From Couchioplanes caeruleus (GTDB lineage: Bacteria > Actinomycetota > Actinomycetes > Mycobacteriales > Micromonosporaceae), in the NCBI RefSeq assembly GCF_023499255.1, contig NZ_CP092183.1, positions 2,053,501 through 2,117,500 of the forward strand: a stretch of DNA of 64,000 bases. Direction: 5' to 3'. Shown in pieces: positions 1-6,837 of this stretch. How positions within the stretch are numbered: position 1 is the first letter of the stretch; the number at the start of each line of letters is the position of its first letter. Both the position numbers and the translations under genes were made by a program. The notes beneath the pieces were generated by a model, which was not told the origin of the DNA, ran no database searches, and saw nothing but the letters and a program-made list of their open reading frames with translations.

Positions 1-1137
1 CAGCTCGGCGCTGCGCACCCGGGCCAGCTCGGCCTCGAGCCGTGCGTTGTCCAGCTCGAACTGGTGCACCGCGACCCGGGCCCGGGCGGCGGCCACGTCG
101 TTGTGCGCGGCCCGCTCCAGCCCGTGGTACGCCCGATAGTGCCGCAGCGCCGCCGCGAAGTCGCCGACCAGCTCGTACGCCTCCGACAGCTCCCGGTGGA
201 TCTCCATGGCCATCGGCTTCTCGCCGGCGTCCATCGCCCGGTCGAGGGCCGCGAGCAGGCCCTCGATCGCCGCCGCGCACTCGCCGCGCATGAGGCGTAC
301 GCGCGCCTGGTGCTGCAGGGCGCCCGACTCCAGCGACCGGTAGCCGTGGATCGCGGCGATCGCCCGGGAGTCGTCGATCATGCACTCGGCGGCCTCGAAG
401 TCGCCGTCGAGCGCGCGCAGCATCCCGTAGTTGTCGAGGCAGATCGCTTCCCGGAAGGGGTTGCCGGCCGCGCGCGCCAGCCGCAGCGCCTCGTCCACGT
501 ACCCGAGGGCGTCGTGCAGCATGGCCTCTGCCCGCGCGGTGGCACCCGCGGCCCGCAGCTTGCCCACCTGGTGCACCGCGTTGTCGCCGACGTTGTTGAG
601 GATGCAGAAGCGGGCCTCGGCGTCCATGCCCTCGACCATGGTCAGGGCCCGCATCAGGTACTCGGTGCTGAGCTCGTGGTTGCCCATGCTGCCGTGCACC
701 ACGCCGGTGCGGTTGTGCACCCAGTACAGCAGGCTCCGATCGCCGAGCCGCTGGGCTATCTGCCGCCCGCGGGCCAGCTCCTCGAGGGCCTCCTCGTGCA
801 TGCCCAGCTCGTTCAGCGGCATCGCGAGGGAGGTCAGCACCTCGCAGATCGCCGCATCGTCGCCACGGCTCTCCAGCACGGCGACGGCCTCCCGGCAGGC
901 GGCCACCGCGGCTTCCTGCTCGCCGAGGCGCAGCAGCTGATTGGCCATCGACCGCAGCGCCCGGGCCTGCCCGTCGGCGTCGCCGGATGCCCCGGCCAGC
1001 TCGGCGGCCTGCCGGGCCAGGTCGGAGCCGGCCCGGTAGTCCCCGGCCAGCCGGCGCGCCTCGGCCTGGTCCAGCAGCGCCGCCACCTGTACGGCGGCCG
1101 CGCTGCGCGGGACCTCGACGAGGGCGCTGCCGGTCAT
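1..1137 (-). CDS. TPR-repeat protein, N-terminal part (cut by window edge)
   Basis: The minus strand reads from an ATG at 1137 to the left edge without a stop, so at least 379 residues are present and the C-terminus is missing. The translation is an Ala/Leu-rich series of helix pairs with recurring tetratricopeptide-like units (for example LLDQAEARRLAGDYRAG and AYELVGDFAAALRHYRAYH). These are typical of protein-interaction scaffolds. The last visible stretch (HQFELDNARLEAELARVR) looks like a coiled coil. In actinomycetes such TPR blocks often precede a GGDEF or regulatory output domain, but that part lies outside the window, so the activity is unknown. It is divergent from the lipoprotein gene at 1289. 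Confidence 0.75.
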   Translation of the reverse strand, partial: MTGSALVEVPRSAAAVQVAALLDQAEARRLAGDYRAGSDLARQAAELAGASGDADGQARALRSMANQLLRLGEQEAAVAACREAVAVLESRGDDAAICEVLTSLAMPLNELGMHEEALEELARGRQIAQRLGDRSLLYWVHNRTGVVHGSMGNHELSTEYLMRALTMVEGMDAEARFCILNNVGDNAVHQVGKLRAAGATARAEAMLHDALGYVDEALRLARAAGNPFREAICLDNYGMLRALDGDFEAAECMIDDSRAIAAIHGYRSLESGALQHQARVRLMRGECAAAIEGLLAALDRAMDAGEKPMAMEIHRELSEAYELVGDFAAALRHYRAYHGLERAAHNDVAAARARVAVHQFELDNARLEAELARVRSAEL

Positions 1138-1177
1138 GTGCCGAAAATCGCCGGAAACGGGCCCCGGTTGAGTGAAA

Positions 1178-1201
1178 CCGTCCGGCCAGTTCCCCGGACG
1201 G
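1178..1201. promoter_or_regulatory. Perfect inverted repeat in a divergent intergenic region
   Basis: CCGTCCGG and CCGGACGG form a perfect 8-bp inverted repeat separated by 8 bases. It lies between the divergent TPR gene (start 1137) and lipoprotein gene (start 1289). It could be an operator or a 5'-leader hairpin. No regulator next to it suggests which, so only the symmetry is certain. Confidence 0.35.
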
Positions 1202-1288
1202 CACGTTTCCGGGATTACCGGGCATCACCGGGCTCCTACTGTCAGTGCCACGCCCGGTGCGGGCGTTGAAGCAGCCCAGGAGGCCGGC

Positions 1289-1861
1289 ATGACCGCCCGT
1301 CCCATCGTCCCGACCGTTCTCGTGCTCGCCGCGGCGATGACCGCTCTGACCGGATGTGGCGGCTCGGCAGAGCCCGCAGCCACACCCGGCGCATCCGGTG
1401 CCCCCGGTGCCGTCGCCGGGCTCGGCGGAACCGGGGCGGACAAGGCGGACGAGGCGGCCGCCGCCGGGGTCACCACCGAGGACGTCGTCAAGCCGAAGGC
1501 TCCGAAGGCGCCCGCGACGGCCGAGCCCCGGCCGGAGGGCCCGCGCATCGTCTCGTTCACCGTCGTGCAGAAGCCGAAGTGCGCGCAGGCCCTCCCGCTG
1601 ATCATCAGTTGGAAGATCACCGGCGCGGACTCCGGGGCCCTGTCCGTCGACGACCCGACCGGCACCCCGGGCACGTACGGGCCGGTGAGCCGGCACGGCA
1701 GCCAGGAATTCCCGTTCTCCTGCGGCGGCGGGGCGGGCACCATCGAGACCCACACGTACGCGCTCTACACCGTCGGCGGCGGCCCGCAGAAGCACAAGAC
1801 CCTCACCGTCTCGGCGAAGGTGCTCGGGCACGGCACCCCCGTCAGCGCCGAGCCGAGCTGA
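1289..1861 (+). CDS. Putative secreted lipoprotein, function unknown
   Basis: The protein has 190 residues. The chosen ATG has an AGGAGG-type ribosome-binding site 8 bases upstream; the frame is open further upstream but without such a site. The N-terminus (MTARPIVPTVLVLAAAMTALTGC) is a short lipoprotein signal with a lipobox ending at the first cysteine, so the product should be lipid-anchored outside the membrane. An Ala/Gly/Pro-rich linker follows to about residue 80. The C-terminal ~100 residues form a beta-rich region with two cysteines. No catalytic motif is visible and I do not recognise the family. It is convergent with the thioredoxin gene, 1 base apart. Confidence 0.75.
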   Translation: MTARPIVPTVLVLAAAMTALTGCGGSAEPAATPGASGAPGAVAGLGGTGADKADEAAAAGVTTEDVVKPKAPKAPATAEPRPEGPRIVSFTVVQKPKCAQALPLIISWKITGADSGALSVDDPTGTPGTYGPVSRHGSQEFPFSCGGGAGTIETHTYALYTVGGGPQKHKTLTVSAKVLGHGTPVSAEPS

Positions 1862-1862
1862 G

Positions 1863-2210
1863 TCAACGGTTCGCGTACGGCTCCACGGCCGCGGTCAGCG
1901 CCGCCCGCAGCATCCCCTTCGGCCGCGCCCCCACGATCGTGTTCACCACGATCCCCGCGCGGAACACCATCAGCGTCGGCATCGACAGCACCCGGTACGC
2001 CCGCGTGGTCTCCGGGTTCTCGTCGGCGTTGATCTTCGCGATCCGGACCCGGCCGGCGAACTCCCCGGCCAGCTCCGCGAGCGACACGGCGACCGGGCGG
2101 CACGGCGGGCACCACTCGGCCCAGAAGTCGACGAGCACGGGCAGCCGTGCCCCCAGGACGACGTCGGCGAACGTCGCGTCGGTGACGGTGATCAGCGGAT
2201 CTTCAGGCAT
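1863..2210 (-). CDS. Thioredoxin
   Basis: This 115-residue protein has the size of a standard thioredoxin and no signal peptide, so it is cytoplasmic. It carries the active site WCPPC near residues 33-37, the upstream VLVDFWAEW strand and the conserved cis-proline loop (SMPTLMVF). It reduces protein disulfides through this dithiol pair. WCPPC instead of the usual WCGPC is a known variant that shifts redox potential. The start codon lies inside the end of the upstream MerR gene (19-bp overlap), so the two are almost certainly co-transcribed and translationally coupled. Confidence 0.9.
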   Translation of the reverse strand: MPEDPLITVTDATFADVVLGARLPVLVDFWAEWCPPCRPVAVSLAELAGEFAGRVRIAKINADENPETTRAYRVLSMPTLMVFRAGIVVNTIVGARPKGMLRAALTAAVEPYANR

Positions 2211-2572
2211 CGGGTCTCCCGTTCCTCGATCGCCTGGGCCAGCTGCACCCGCAACCGGTCCCGGACGGCGGACAGCTGATCGAGGCACCCCTCGACCTCG
2301 GCGAGCTTGCGGCGCAGCACCGCGACGGAGTCGGGACACACGTGCCCGGCGGCGTTGCCGGCGCGCAGGCACGCGACGAACGGCCGGATGTCGTCGAGCC
2401 CGAAGCCGGCCGCCAGCAGCGCCCGGATCTCGTGCACGACGCGCAGCTCGCCCTCGTCGTACCGCCGGTAGCCGTTGGCGTCGCGGCTCGGCTCGACCAG
2501 GCCGTGCTCCTCGTAGTAGCGCAGCGTGCGGGCACTGGTGCCGGCCCGCTCGGCCAACTCCCCGATCAGCAT
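2192..2572 (-). CDS. MerR-family transcriptional regulator
   Basis: The protein has 126 residues. The first 70 form a MerR winged helix-turn-helix (IGELAERAGTSARTLRYYEEHGL, then NGYRRYDEGEL), followed by a coiled-coil dimerisation helix. Cysteines occur at about residues 69, 79, 96 and 122. None forms the SoxR CxxCxxxxxC cluster, but together they could allow thiol or metal sensing, which would suit the downstream thioredoxin (inference). The ATG lies about 7 bases past a -10 element, so the mRNA is probably leaderless. The promoter carries the long spacer typical of MerR autoregulation. Confidence 0.9.
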   Translation of the reverse strand: MLIGELAERAGTSARTLRYYEEHGLVEPSRDANGYRRYDEGELRVVHEIRALLAAGFGLDDIRPFVACLRAGNAAGHVCPDSVAVLRRKLAEVEGCLDQLSAVRDRLRVQLAQAIEERETRCLKIR

Positions 2573-2579
2573 GCGACCC

Positions 2580-2610
2580 AAGCTAGGCCTTGCCACCGGC
2601 GTCAAGGCAA
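2580..2610 (-). promoter_or_regulatory. MerR-type promoter with 19-bp spacer and internal dyad
   Basis: Read on the minus strand: TTGCCT, a 19-base spacer, then TAGCTT. The spacer overlaps a dyad, CCTTG-N10-CAAGG (2588-2607). An over-long 19-bp spacer filled by a palindrome is the hallmark of promoters that MerR proteins untwist. The -10 box ends 7 bases before the merR ATG at 2572, so transcription probably begins at or next to the start codon. Confidence 0.7.
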
Positions 2611-2625
2611 GCGTTGTGACGCCGG

Positions 2626-3846
2626 CTACCCGCCGGTGGCGGCCCCGCTCGAACAGGGGAGCAGGCCCGCGCGGTCCTTCGCCGCCAGGACGTGCCGGGC
2701 GGCGTCGGTCAGGCGCGCGTCGAACGACGGCGACCGGCGCGCCTCGGCCACGAGCGCGTCGGCCATCGGGCCGGCGTCCTGCGGCCGGATCGTCAGCACC
2801 ATGTCGCCGCCGGCCGCGACGAACGTGACCGCCCGCTCGCCGACCGGCACGACCGCCGCCGCGTCCGCCGCGCCGACGTCGTCGGACATGACCAGGCCGT
2901 CGTAGCCGAGCCGCTCCCGCAGCAGGCCGGTGATGATCGGCTTCGAGTACGTCGCGATGCCGGTCCGGTCGAGCTGCGGATACCGGGCCGAGGAGATCAT
3001 GACCCCGGCCGAGCCCGCCCGGATCCCCGCCGCGAACGGCTGCAGGTACGGGTCGGTGGCGGTGGTCGTCGCGTCCACGGCGTCGCGGGAGACGTCGGTG
3101 TTCGCCCGTACGCGCCCGAGCCCCGGGAAGTGCTTGAGGACGGTCAGCACGCCCTCGCCCTGCGACGCGGCCACCGCAGTCCCGACGTCCGCGGCGACCT
3201 CGCCCGGGTCGGAGCCGTACTGCCGGTGGAACGCCCCGATCGGTGGGTTGCCCACGCCGATGCTCACCGGCACGGTGTCGGCGACCGGGGCCAGGTTCAC
3301 GGTGACGCCGATGCCGTGCAGCCGCCGCGCGCTGTCGCGTACGGTGTCCCGCAGCTTGTCCGGCGAACCGCGCCCCAGCCGCTCGGCCGTGGGCATCAGG
3401 GGGAAGTCGGCGCCCTTGAAGGTCTGCACGTTGCCGCCCTCCTGGTCGGCGGCGACCAGCGGAGGCACCGGCGCGGCGCTGCGCAGCGCGGTGATGTCGG
3501 CGCGCAACGCGTCCGCCGAGCGGGTGCTGCGCCCGGCCAGGAACACCCCGCCGAGGCCGTAGCGGCGCACGGCCGCCTCGAGCTCCCGCGGCGACCCGAC
3601 CGGCGTCCCGATCATGAGCGCCTGACCGGCCCGTTCCTCCAGCGACAACCCGGCGAGCGTCCCCGCGGCACAGTCCACCGGCGCGGACACCGGCGTGGAC
3701 GCCGACGGCGCGGCGGATGACGGCAGCGGCGCGGCGGTCGGAACGGGGGCCGGCGCGGGCGAGGCGGCCGGCGGCCGTTCCGAGCAGCTCGCGCCTCCGG
3801 CGACGAGGCAGAGAGCGGCGACTGCGTGAACCGGGCGTCTCCACAT
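2626..3846 (-). CDS. Glycoside hydrolase family 3 lipoprotein (NagZ-like)
   Basis: About 406 residues from MWRRPVHAV; an in-frame ATG three codons upstream is also possible. A lipobox (GGASC) predicts export and lipid anchoring. The GH3 TIM-barrel motifs are present: PLVAADQEGG, the strand KHFPGLG, and VMSDDVGA with the likely nucleophile Asp. Bacterial NagZ enzymes remove N-acetylglucosamine from peptidoglycan fragments. The motif after KHFPG normally supplies a catalytic His-Asp pair. Here it reads GLGRVRANTD with no histidine, so acid/base catalysis must differ or the substrate may be another glycan. It is transcribed toward the MerR/thioredoxin pair. Confidence 0.85.
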   Translation of the reverse strand: MWRRPVHAVAALCLVAGGASCSERPPAASPAPAPVPTAAPLPSSAAPSASTPVSAPVDCAAGTLAGLSLEERAGQALMIGTPVGSPRELEAAVRRYGLGGVFLAGRSTRSADALRADITALRSAAPVPPLVAADQEGGNVQTFKGADFPLMPTAERLGRGSPDKLRDTVRDSARRLHGIGVTVNLAPVADTVPVSIGVGNPPIGAFHRQYGSDPGEVAADVGTAVAASQGEGVLTVLKHFPGLGRVRANTDVSRDAVDATTTATDPYLQPFAAGIRAGSAGVMISSARYPQLDRTGIATYSKPIITGLLRERLGYDGLVMSDDVGAADAAAVVPVGERAVTFVAAGGDMVLTIRPQDAGPMADALVAEARRSPSFDARLTDAARHVLAAKDRAGLLPCSSGAATGG

Positions 3847-3896
3847 CGGGCCCACGTTATCGCGCGGCCGCGGCGAGGTCCCTCTAGCGTGGGGGA

Positions 3897-4640
3897 GTGC
3901 GCCACTACTCCGTCGACCTGGCCGCGCCGTCCGGCGGGCGCCGGGGAACCCTCGCCGTGTACGGGCACTGGGGCCGGCCGGTGCTGGTGTTCCCCAGCGA
4001 GGGCGGCGACGCCTGGGAGTTCGGCCGCAACGGCATGGTCGGCGCCGTCGAGGGGCTCGTCGACGCGGGACGGGTGAAGCTGTACTGCGCCGACTCGTTC
4101 GACGCCGAGACGTGGTCCGCGCACCACCTGCCGCTCGAGGAACGGGCCTGGCGGCACGCCGCGTACGAGTCCTGGGTCCTCGACGCGGTCGTGCCGCACA
4201 TCCGCGACGACACCGGCCCGGACGCGGAGATCGTCACGCTGGGGTGCTCGCTGGGGGCGTACCACGCGCTGAACTTCGCCTTCAGGCACGCCGATCTCTT
4301 CCCGGCCGCCCTGTGCTTCTCCGGCAACTACGACCCCGGCACGTGGAACGGCTGGGGCGACCGCGGCGACGCCGTCTACTTCAACAACCCGGTGGACTAC
4401 GTCGCCAACCTGCACGGCGACCACCTAGCGTGGCTGCGCGACCGGCTGAGCGTGTTGCTGGTGTGCGGGCAGGGCCGCTGGGAGGACACGACCGGCGCGC
4501 TCCCGGCGACGCGGCGGATGGCCCGGTTGCTGGCTGACAAGGAGATCCGGCACGAGCTGGACCTGTGGGGCCCGGAGATCCCCCACGACTGGCCGTCGTG
4601 GCGGAACCAGCTCGCCAAGCACCTGCCCCGCTTCTGCTGA
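3897..4640 (+). CDS. Putative alpha/beta-hydrolase esterase
   Basis: The protein has 247 residues from a GTG start. It resembles the putative-esterase (esterase D / antigen 85-like) fold, with a nucleophile elbow GCSLG around Ser118, a following hydrophobic helix, and a C-terminal histidine (PHDWPSW) placed like the catalytic His. No signal peptide is seen, so it is probably cytoplasmic. It likely hydrolyses a small ester or acyl group, but the substrate cannot be deduced. It is divergent from the GH3 gene (about 50 bp) and convergent with the membrane protein at 4653. Confidence 0.75.
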   Translation: MRHYSVDLAAPSGGRRGTLAVYGHWGRPVLVFPSEGGDAWEFGRNGMVGAVEGLVDAGRVKLYCADSFDAETWSAHHLPLEERAWRHAAYESWVLDAVVPHIRDDTGPDAEIVTLGCSLGAYHALNFAFRHADLFPAALCFSGNYDPGTWNGWGDRGDAVYFNNPVDYVANLHGDHLAWLRDRLSVLLVCGQGRWEDTTGALPATRRMARLLADKEIRHELDLWGPEIPHDWPSWRNQLAKHLPRFC

Positions 4641-4652
4641 CCGGCCGGCGGC

Positions 4653-5537
4653 TCAGCTCAGGTGGAAGCGGGGGTCGACGGCCAGCTTCGCGAGATCGGG
4701 GCCGCTCAACGGAAGCTTCTTCAGCGGCGCGAGACCCGGCTCGGCGTTCGTGGCCGTACGGGACTGGGCGACGTACACCACGATGCCGTCCGGGTGCCGG
4801 TACGCCGCCCACTGGCTGATGCGCGTGTCCGATCCCGAGGGCGTCGCCACCCCCACCCGGGCCCGGCCGACCCGGACCACGTGGCAGTCGCCGCCCAGTC
4901 CCCAGAACTCGGCCGCCAGCTCGCACGGCCCGGCGGGCAGGCCGTTGCCGCGGGTGTGCACCTCGGCCAGCAGCCGGCCGGTGCCCGTGCCGTCGGCGAC
5001 CGCGGCGGACGCCAGGTAGCCCCACGAGTTGTGGTCCTCCACGGCGGCCTGGTGGTCCCGCAGCGGGATCCCGTCCCGCGCGGTGCCCTCCGGCTTCGTG
5101 TAGCCCTCCGGTACGACAGTGAGCAGCACGTCCAGGAGCTGCCGGCCCTTCTCGTAGCGCTCGCCGGACCGCGCGGTCGCGTCCTCCTGGGGCCGGCCGT
5201 CGCCGTCCAGCGGCCACGACGGCTTGGTCTCGGCCCCGGCGTCGCTCGGGGCTCCGGTGACGGTTGCGGGCGCGGAGGCGGTCGGCATGGGCCGGGGTGG
5301 GCCGCCCGCCTGCACCGGGCCGCCGCCGCTGCGGGAACCGCCGTCACCGCCGGCGATCAGCGGCCCGGCCACCAGCACGGCGGCGACCACCGCGGCGGTC
5401 GCCCCGGCGCCGGTCCAGGCCCGGCGGTGCACGGCGCGGCGACCGGCCGCGACCGCGGCCGCCGACTCCATGGGCGGGGGCGTCCGGGCGGCGGTCATCG
5501 TGGCCCGCAGGGCCTCCCGCAGGTCGTTCTCGTTCAC
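4653..5537 (-). CDS. Single-span membrane protein, candidate regulator of the adjacent ECF sigma factor
   Basis: The protein has 294 residues. A short cytoplasmic N-terminal segment (about 40 residues) is followed by one transmembrane helix (about residues 42-63), a Gly/Pro linker and a large extracytoplasmic domain. It starts 11 bases after the stop of the sigma factor gene, so the two form an operon. That position and topology match anti-sigma factors, and this is the basis for the suggestion. No zinc-binding HxxxCxxC anti-sigma motif is visible, so it may instead be a target or accessory sensor. The C-terminal domain is not recognised. Confidence 0.65.
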   Translation of the reverse strand: MNENDLREALRATMTAARTPPPMESAAAVAAGRRAVHRRAWTGAGATAAVVAAVLVAGPLIAGGDGGSRSGGGPVQAGGPPRPMPTASAPATVTGAPSDAGAETKPSWPLDGDGRPQEDATARSGERYEKGRQLLDVLLTVVPEGYTKPEGTARDGIPLRDHQAAVEDHNSWGYLASAAVADGTGTGRLLAEVHTRGNGLPAGPCELAAEFWGLGGDCHVVRVGRARVGVATPSGSDTRISQWAAYRHPDGIVVYVAQSRTATNAEPGLAPLKKLPLSGPDLAKLAVDPRFHLS

Positions 5538-5548
5538 GGTGCCTCTTC

Positions 5549-6043
5549 TCAGTCGGCTGTCACGGGGTGGGAGATCAGCGACCGCAGTGCGTCCAGCCCG
5601 CGCGCCGCCTGGCTCTTCACCGTCCCGGGTGAGCAGTGCAGCGCGGCCGCCACGTCATCCACGGACATGTCCTCCCAGTACCTCAGCACCAGGACGGCCC
5701 GCTGCCGGGGCGGCACCGCGGCCAACGCCCGCACCAGATCGACGCGGTCGTCGGCGGACGCCTCCGGCAGCGGCGCGTCGACCGGCGTCTCCTGCGGGCG
5801 TTCCCGCCGCCACCAGCCGCGCCGCCCGTCGTCGATGAAGGTCCGGATCACGATCTTGCGGACGTACGGGTCCAGCGCGTCGTGCCGCCCCACCCGGTGC
5901 CAGTTGACGTAGAGCTTGGTGAAGGCGGCCTGCACGAGGTCCTCGGCCCGGTGCCAGTCGCCGCAGAGCAGATACGCCGTCGCCCGCATGGCCCCGGAGC
6001 GGGCCGCGAAGTACTCGGCGAACGCCCCGTCCCGATCGCTCAT
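5549..6043 (-). CDS. ECF RNA polymerase sigma factor (SigE family)
   Basis: The protein has 164 residues from the ATG at 6043, the usual length for this group. Region 2 (FAEYFAARSGAMRATAYLLCGDWHRAEDLVQAAFTKLY) and region 4 (LPPRQRAVLVLRYWEDMSVDDVA, then HCSPGTVKSQAARGL, the -35-binding helix-turn-helix) are both clear, written here in part only. It directs RNA polymerase to its own stress regulon. The gene downstream encodes a one-span membrane protein that may control it. An in-frame upstream start at 6076 is possible but lacks better support. Confidence 0.9.
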   Translation of the reverse strand: MSDRDGAFAEYFAARSGAMRATAYLLCGDWHRAEDLVQAAFTKLYVNWHRVGRHDALDPYVRKIVIRTFIDDGRRGWWRRERPQETPVDAPLPEASADDRVDLVRALAAVPPRQRAVLVLRYWEDMSVDDVAAALHCSPGTVKSQAARGLDALRSLISHPVTAD

Positions 6044-6193
6044 CTGCACCCCTATCCGTTCGGTCCCGCTAAGCACGAGACCGGGACCCCGCCGGGTTGC
6101 ACGCCGGGACCGGGAATCACCCCGCGGACCGCCCGTCGGGGCGCGCCGCCAGCCGTTCGGCGACGTGCGGGCGGGCCGGCGACGCGGCGTCGC

Positions 6194-6763
6194 TCAGTCA
6201 TGGCCCGCATCGTGCCGTGGGGGTACGACACCTCCGGCGAGGTTCTTGCGCATGCGGACCAGGGGGACCGGTACGCCGCCCGCCGCGTCGGTCAGGTGCT
6301 CGACGACCCGGTAGCCCGCGGCCTCGTACAGGGGACGGCCGGACAGGGTGCCCATCAGCTCCAGGACCGTGAAGCCCTCCGCGGCGGCGGCCGCCTCGCA
6401 ACGGGACAGGATGAGCCGGCCCACGCCGCGGCGGGCGTACGCCGGGTGGGTGTACATGGCGCGGATCTTGGCGGGGTCGCGAGCCGGGTCGAGTGGGGCG
6501 GGGTCACGGCCGATCGAGTGGTCGCCGCCGTAGAGGGTCGCGCGCCGGCTCCAGCCGCCGCAGCCGGCCAGGTGCCCGTCGAGCTCGGCCACGAAGTACG
6601 TGCCGTCGTCGACGAGCTGGGTGTCCAGACCCATGATCGCGTGGCTCGAGGCGATCTGCGCCGGGTCGAGGAACCCGCGCTGCAGGCCGGCGATCGCCGC
6701 GTCGATCAGCGGCCGTAGGGCGGGCAGGTCCGCCCGGGTGGCGAGCCGGCTGGTGAGCGTCAT
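6194..6763 (-). CDS. GNAT-family N-acetyltransferase
   Basis: The protein has 189 residues. It shows the GNAT core: an N-terminal LATRADLPALRPLID strand-helix, a beta-bulge strand carrying FVAELDGHLAGCGGW, and the acetyl-CoA pyrophosphate loop HPAYARRGVGRLIL (R-x-x-G-x-G/A type). The closing motif is LYEAAGYRVVEH. It transfers an acetyl group from acetyl-CoA to an unidentified amine. It sits alone on the minus strand, with a hairpin separating it from the protease gene. Function beyond acyl transfer cannot be assigned. Confidence 0.85.
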   Translation of the reverse strand: MTLTSRLATRADLPALRPLIDAAIAGLQRGFLDPAQIASSHAIMGLDTQLVDDGTYFVAELDGHLAGCGGWSRRATLYGGDHSIGRDPAPLDPARDPAKIRAMYTHPAYARRGVGRLILSRCEAAAAAEGFTVLELMGTLSGRPLYEAAGYRVVEHLTDAAGGVPVPLVRMRKNLAGGVVPPRHDAGHD

Positions 6764-6789
6764 GCGCCCAGGATGCCGGGCGCGCCGGA

Positions 6790-6821
6790 GCGGGCCGAGG
6801 GCGCCTCGCCCCTCGGCCCGC
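6790..6821 (-). terminator. Strong GC hairpin after the protease gene
   Basis: A perfect 12-bp inverted repeat (GCGGGCCGAGGG / CCCTCGGCCCGC) with an 8-base loop starts 16 bases past the stop codon of the minus-strand protease gene. There is no T-tract, which is common for actinomycete terminators. It also insulates the following acetyltransferase gene. Confidence 0.7.
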
Positions 6822-6837
6822 CGTTACCGGCCCGTTC

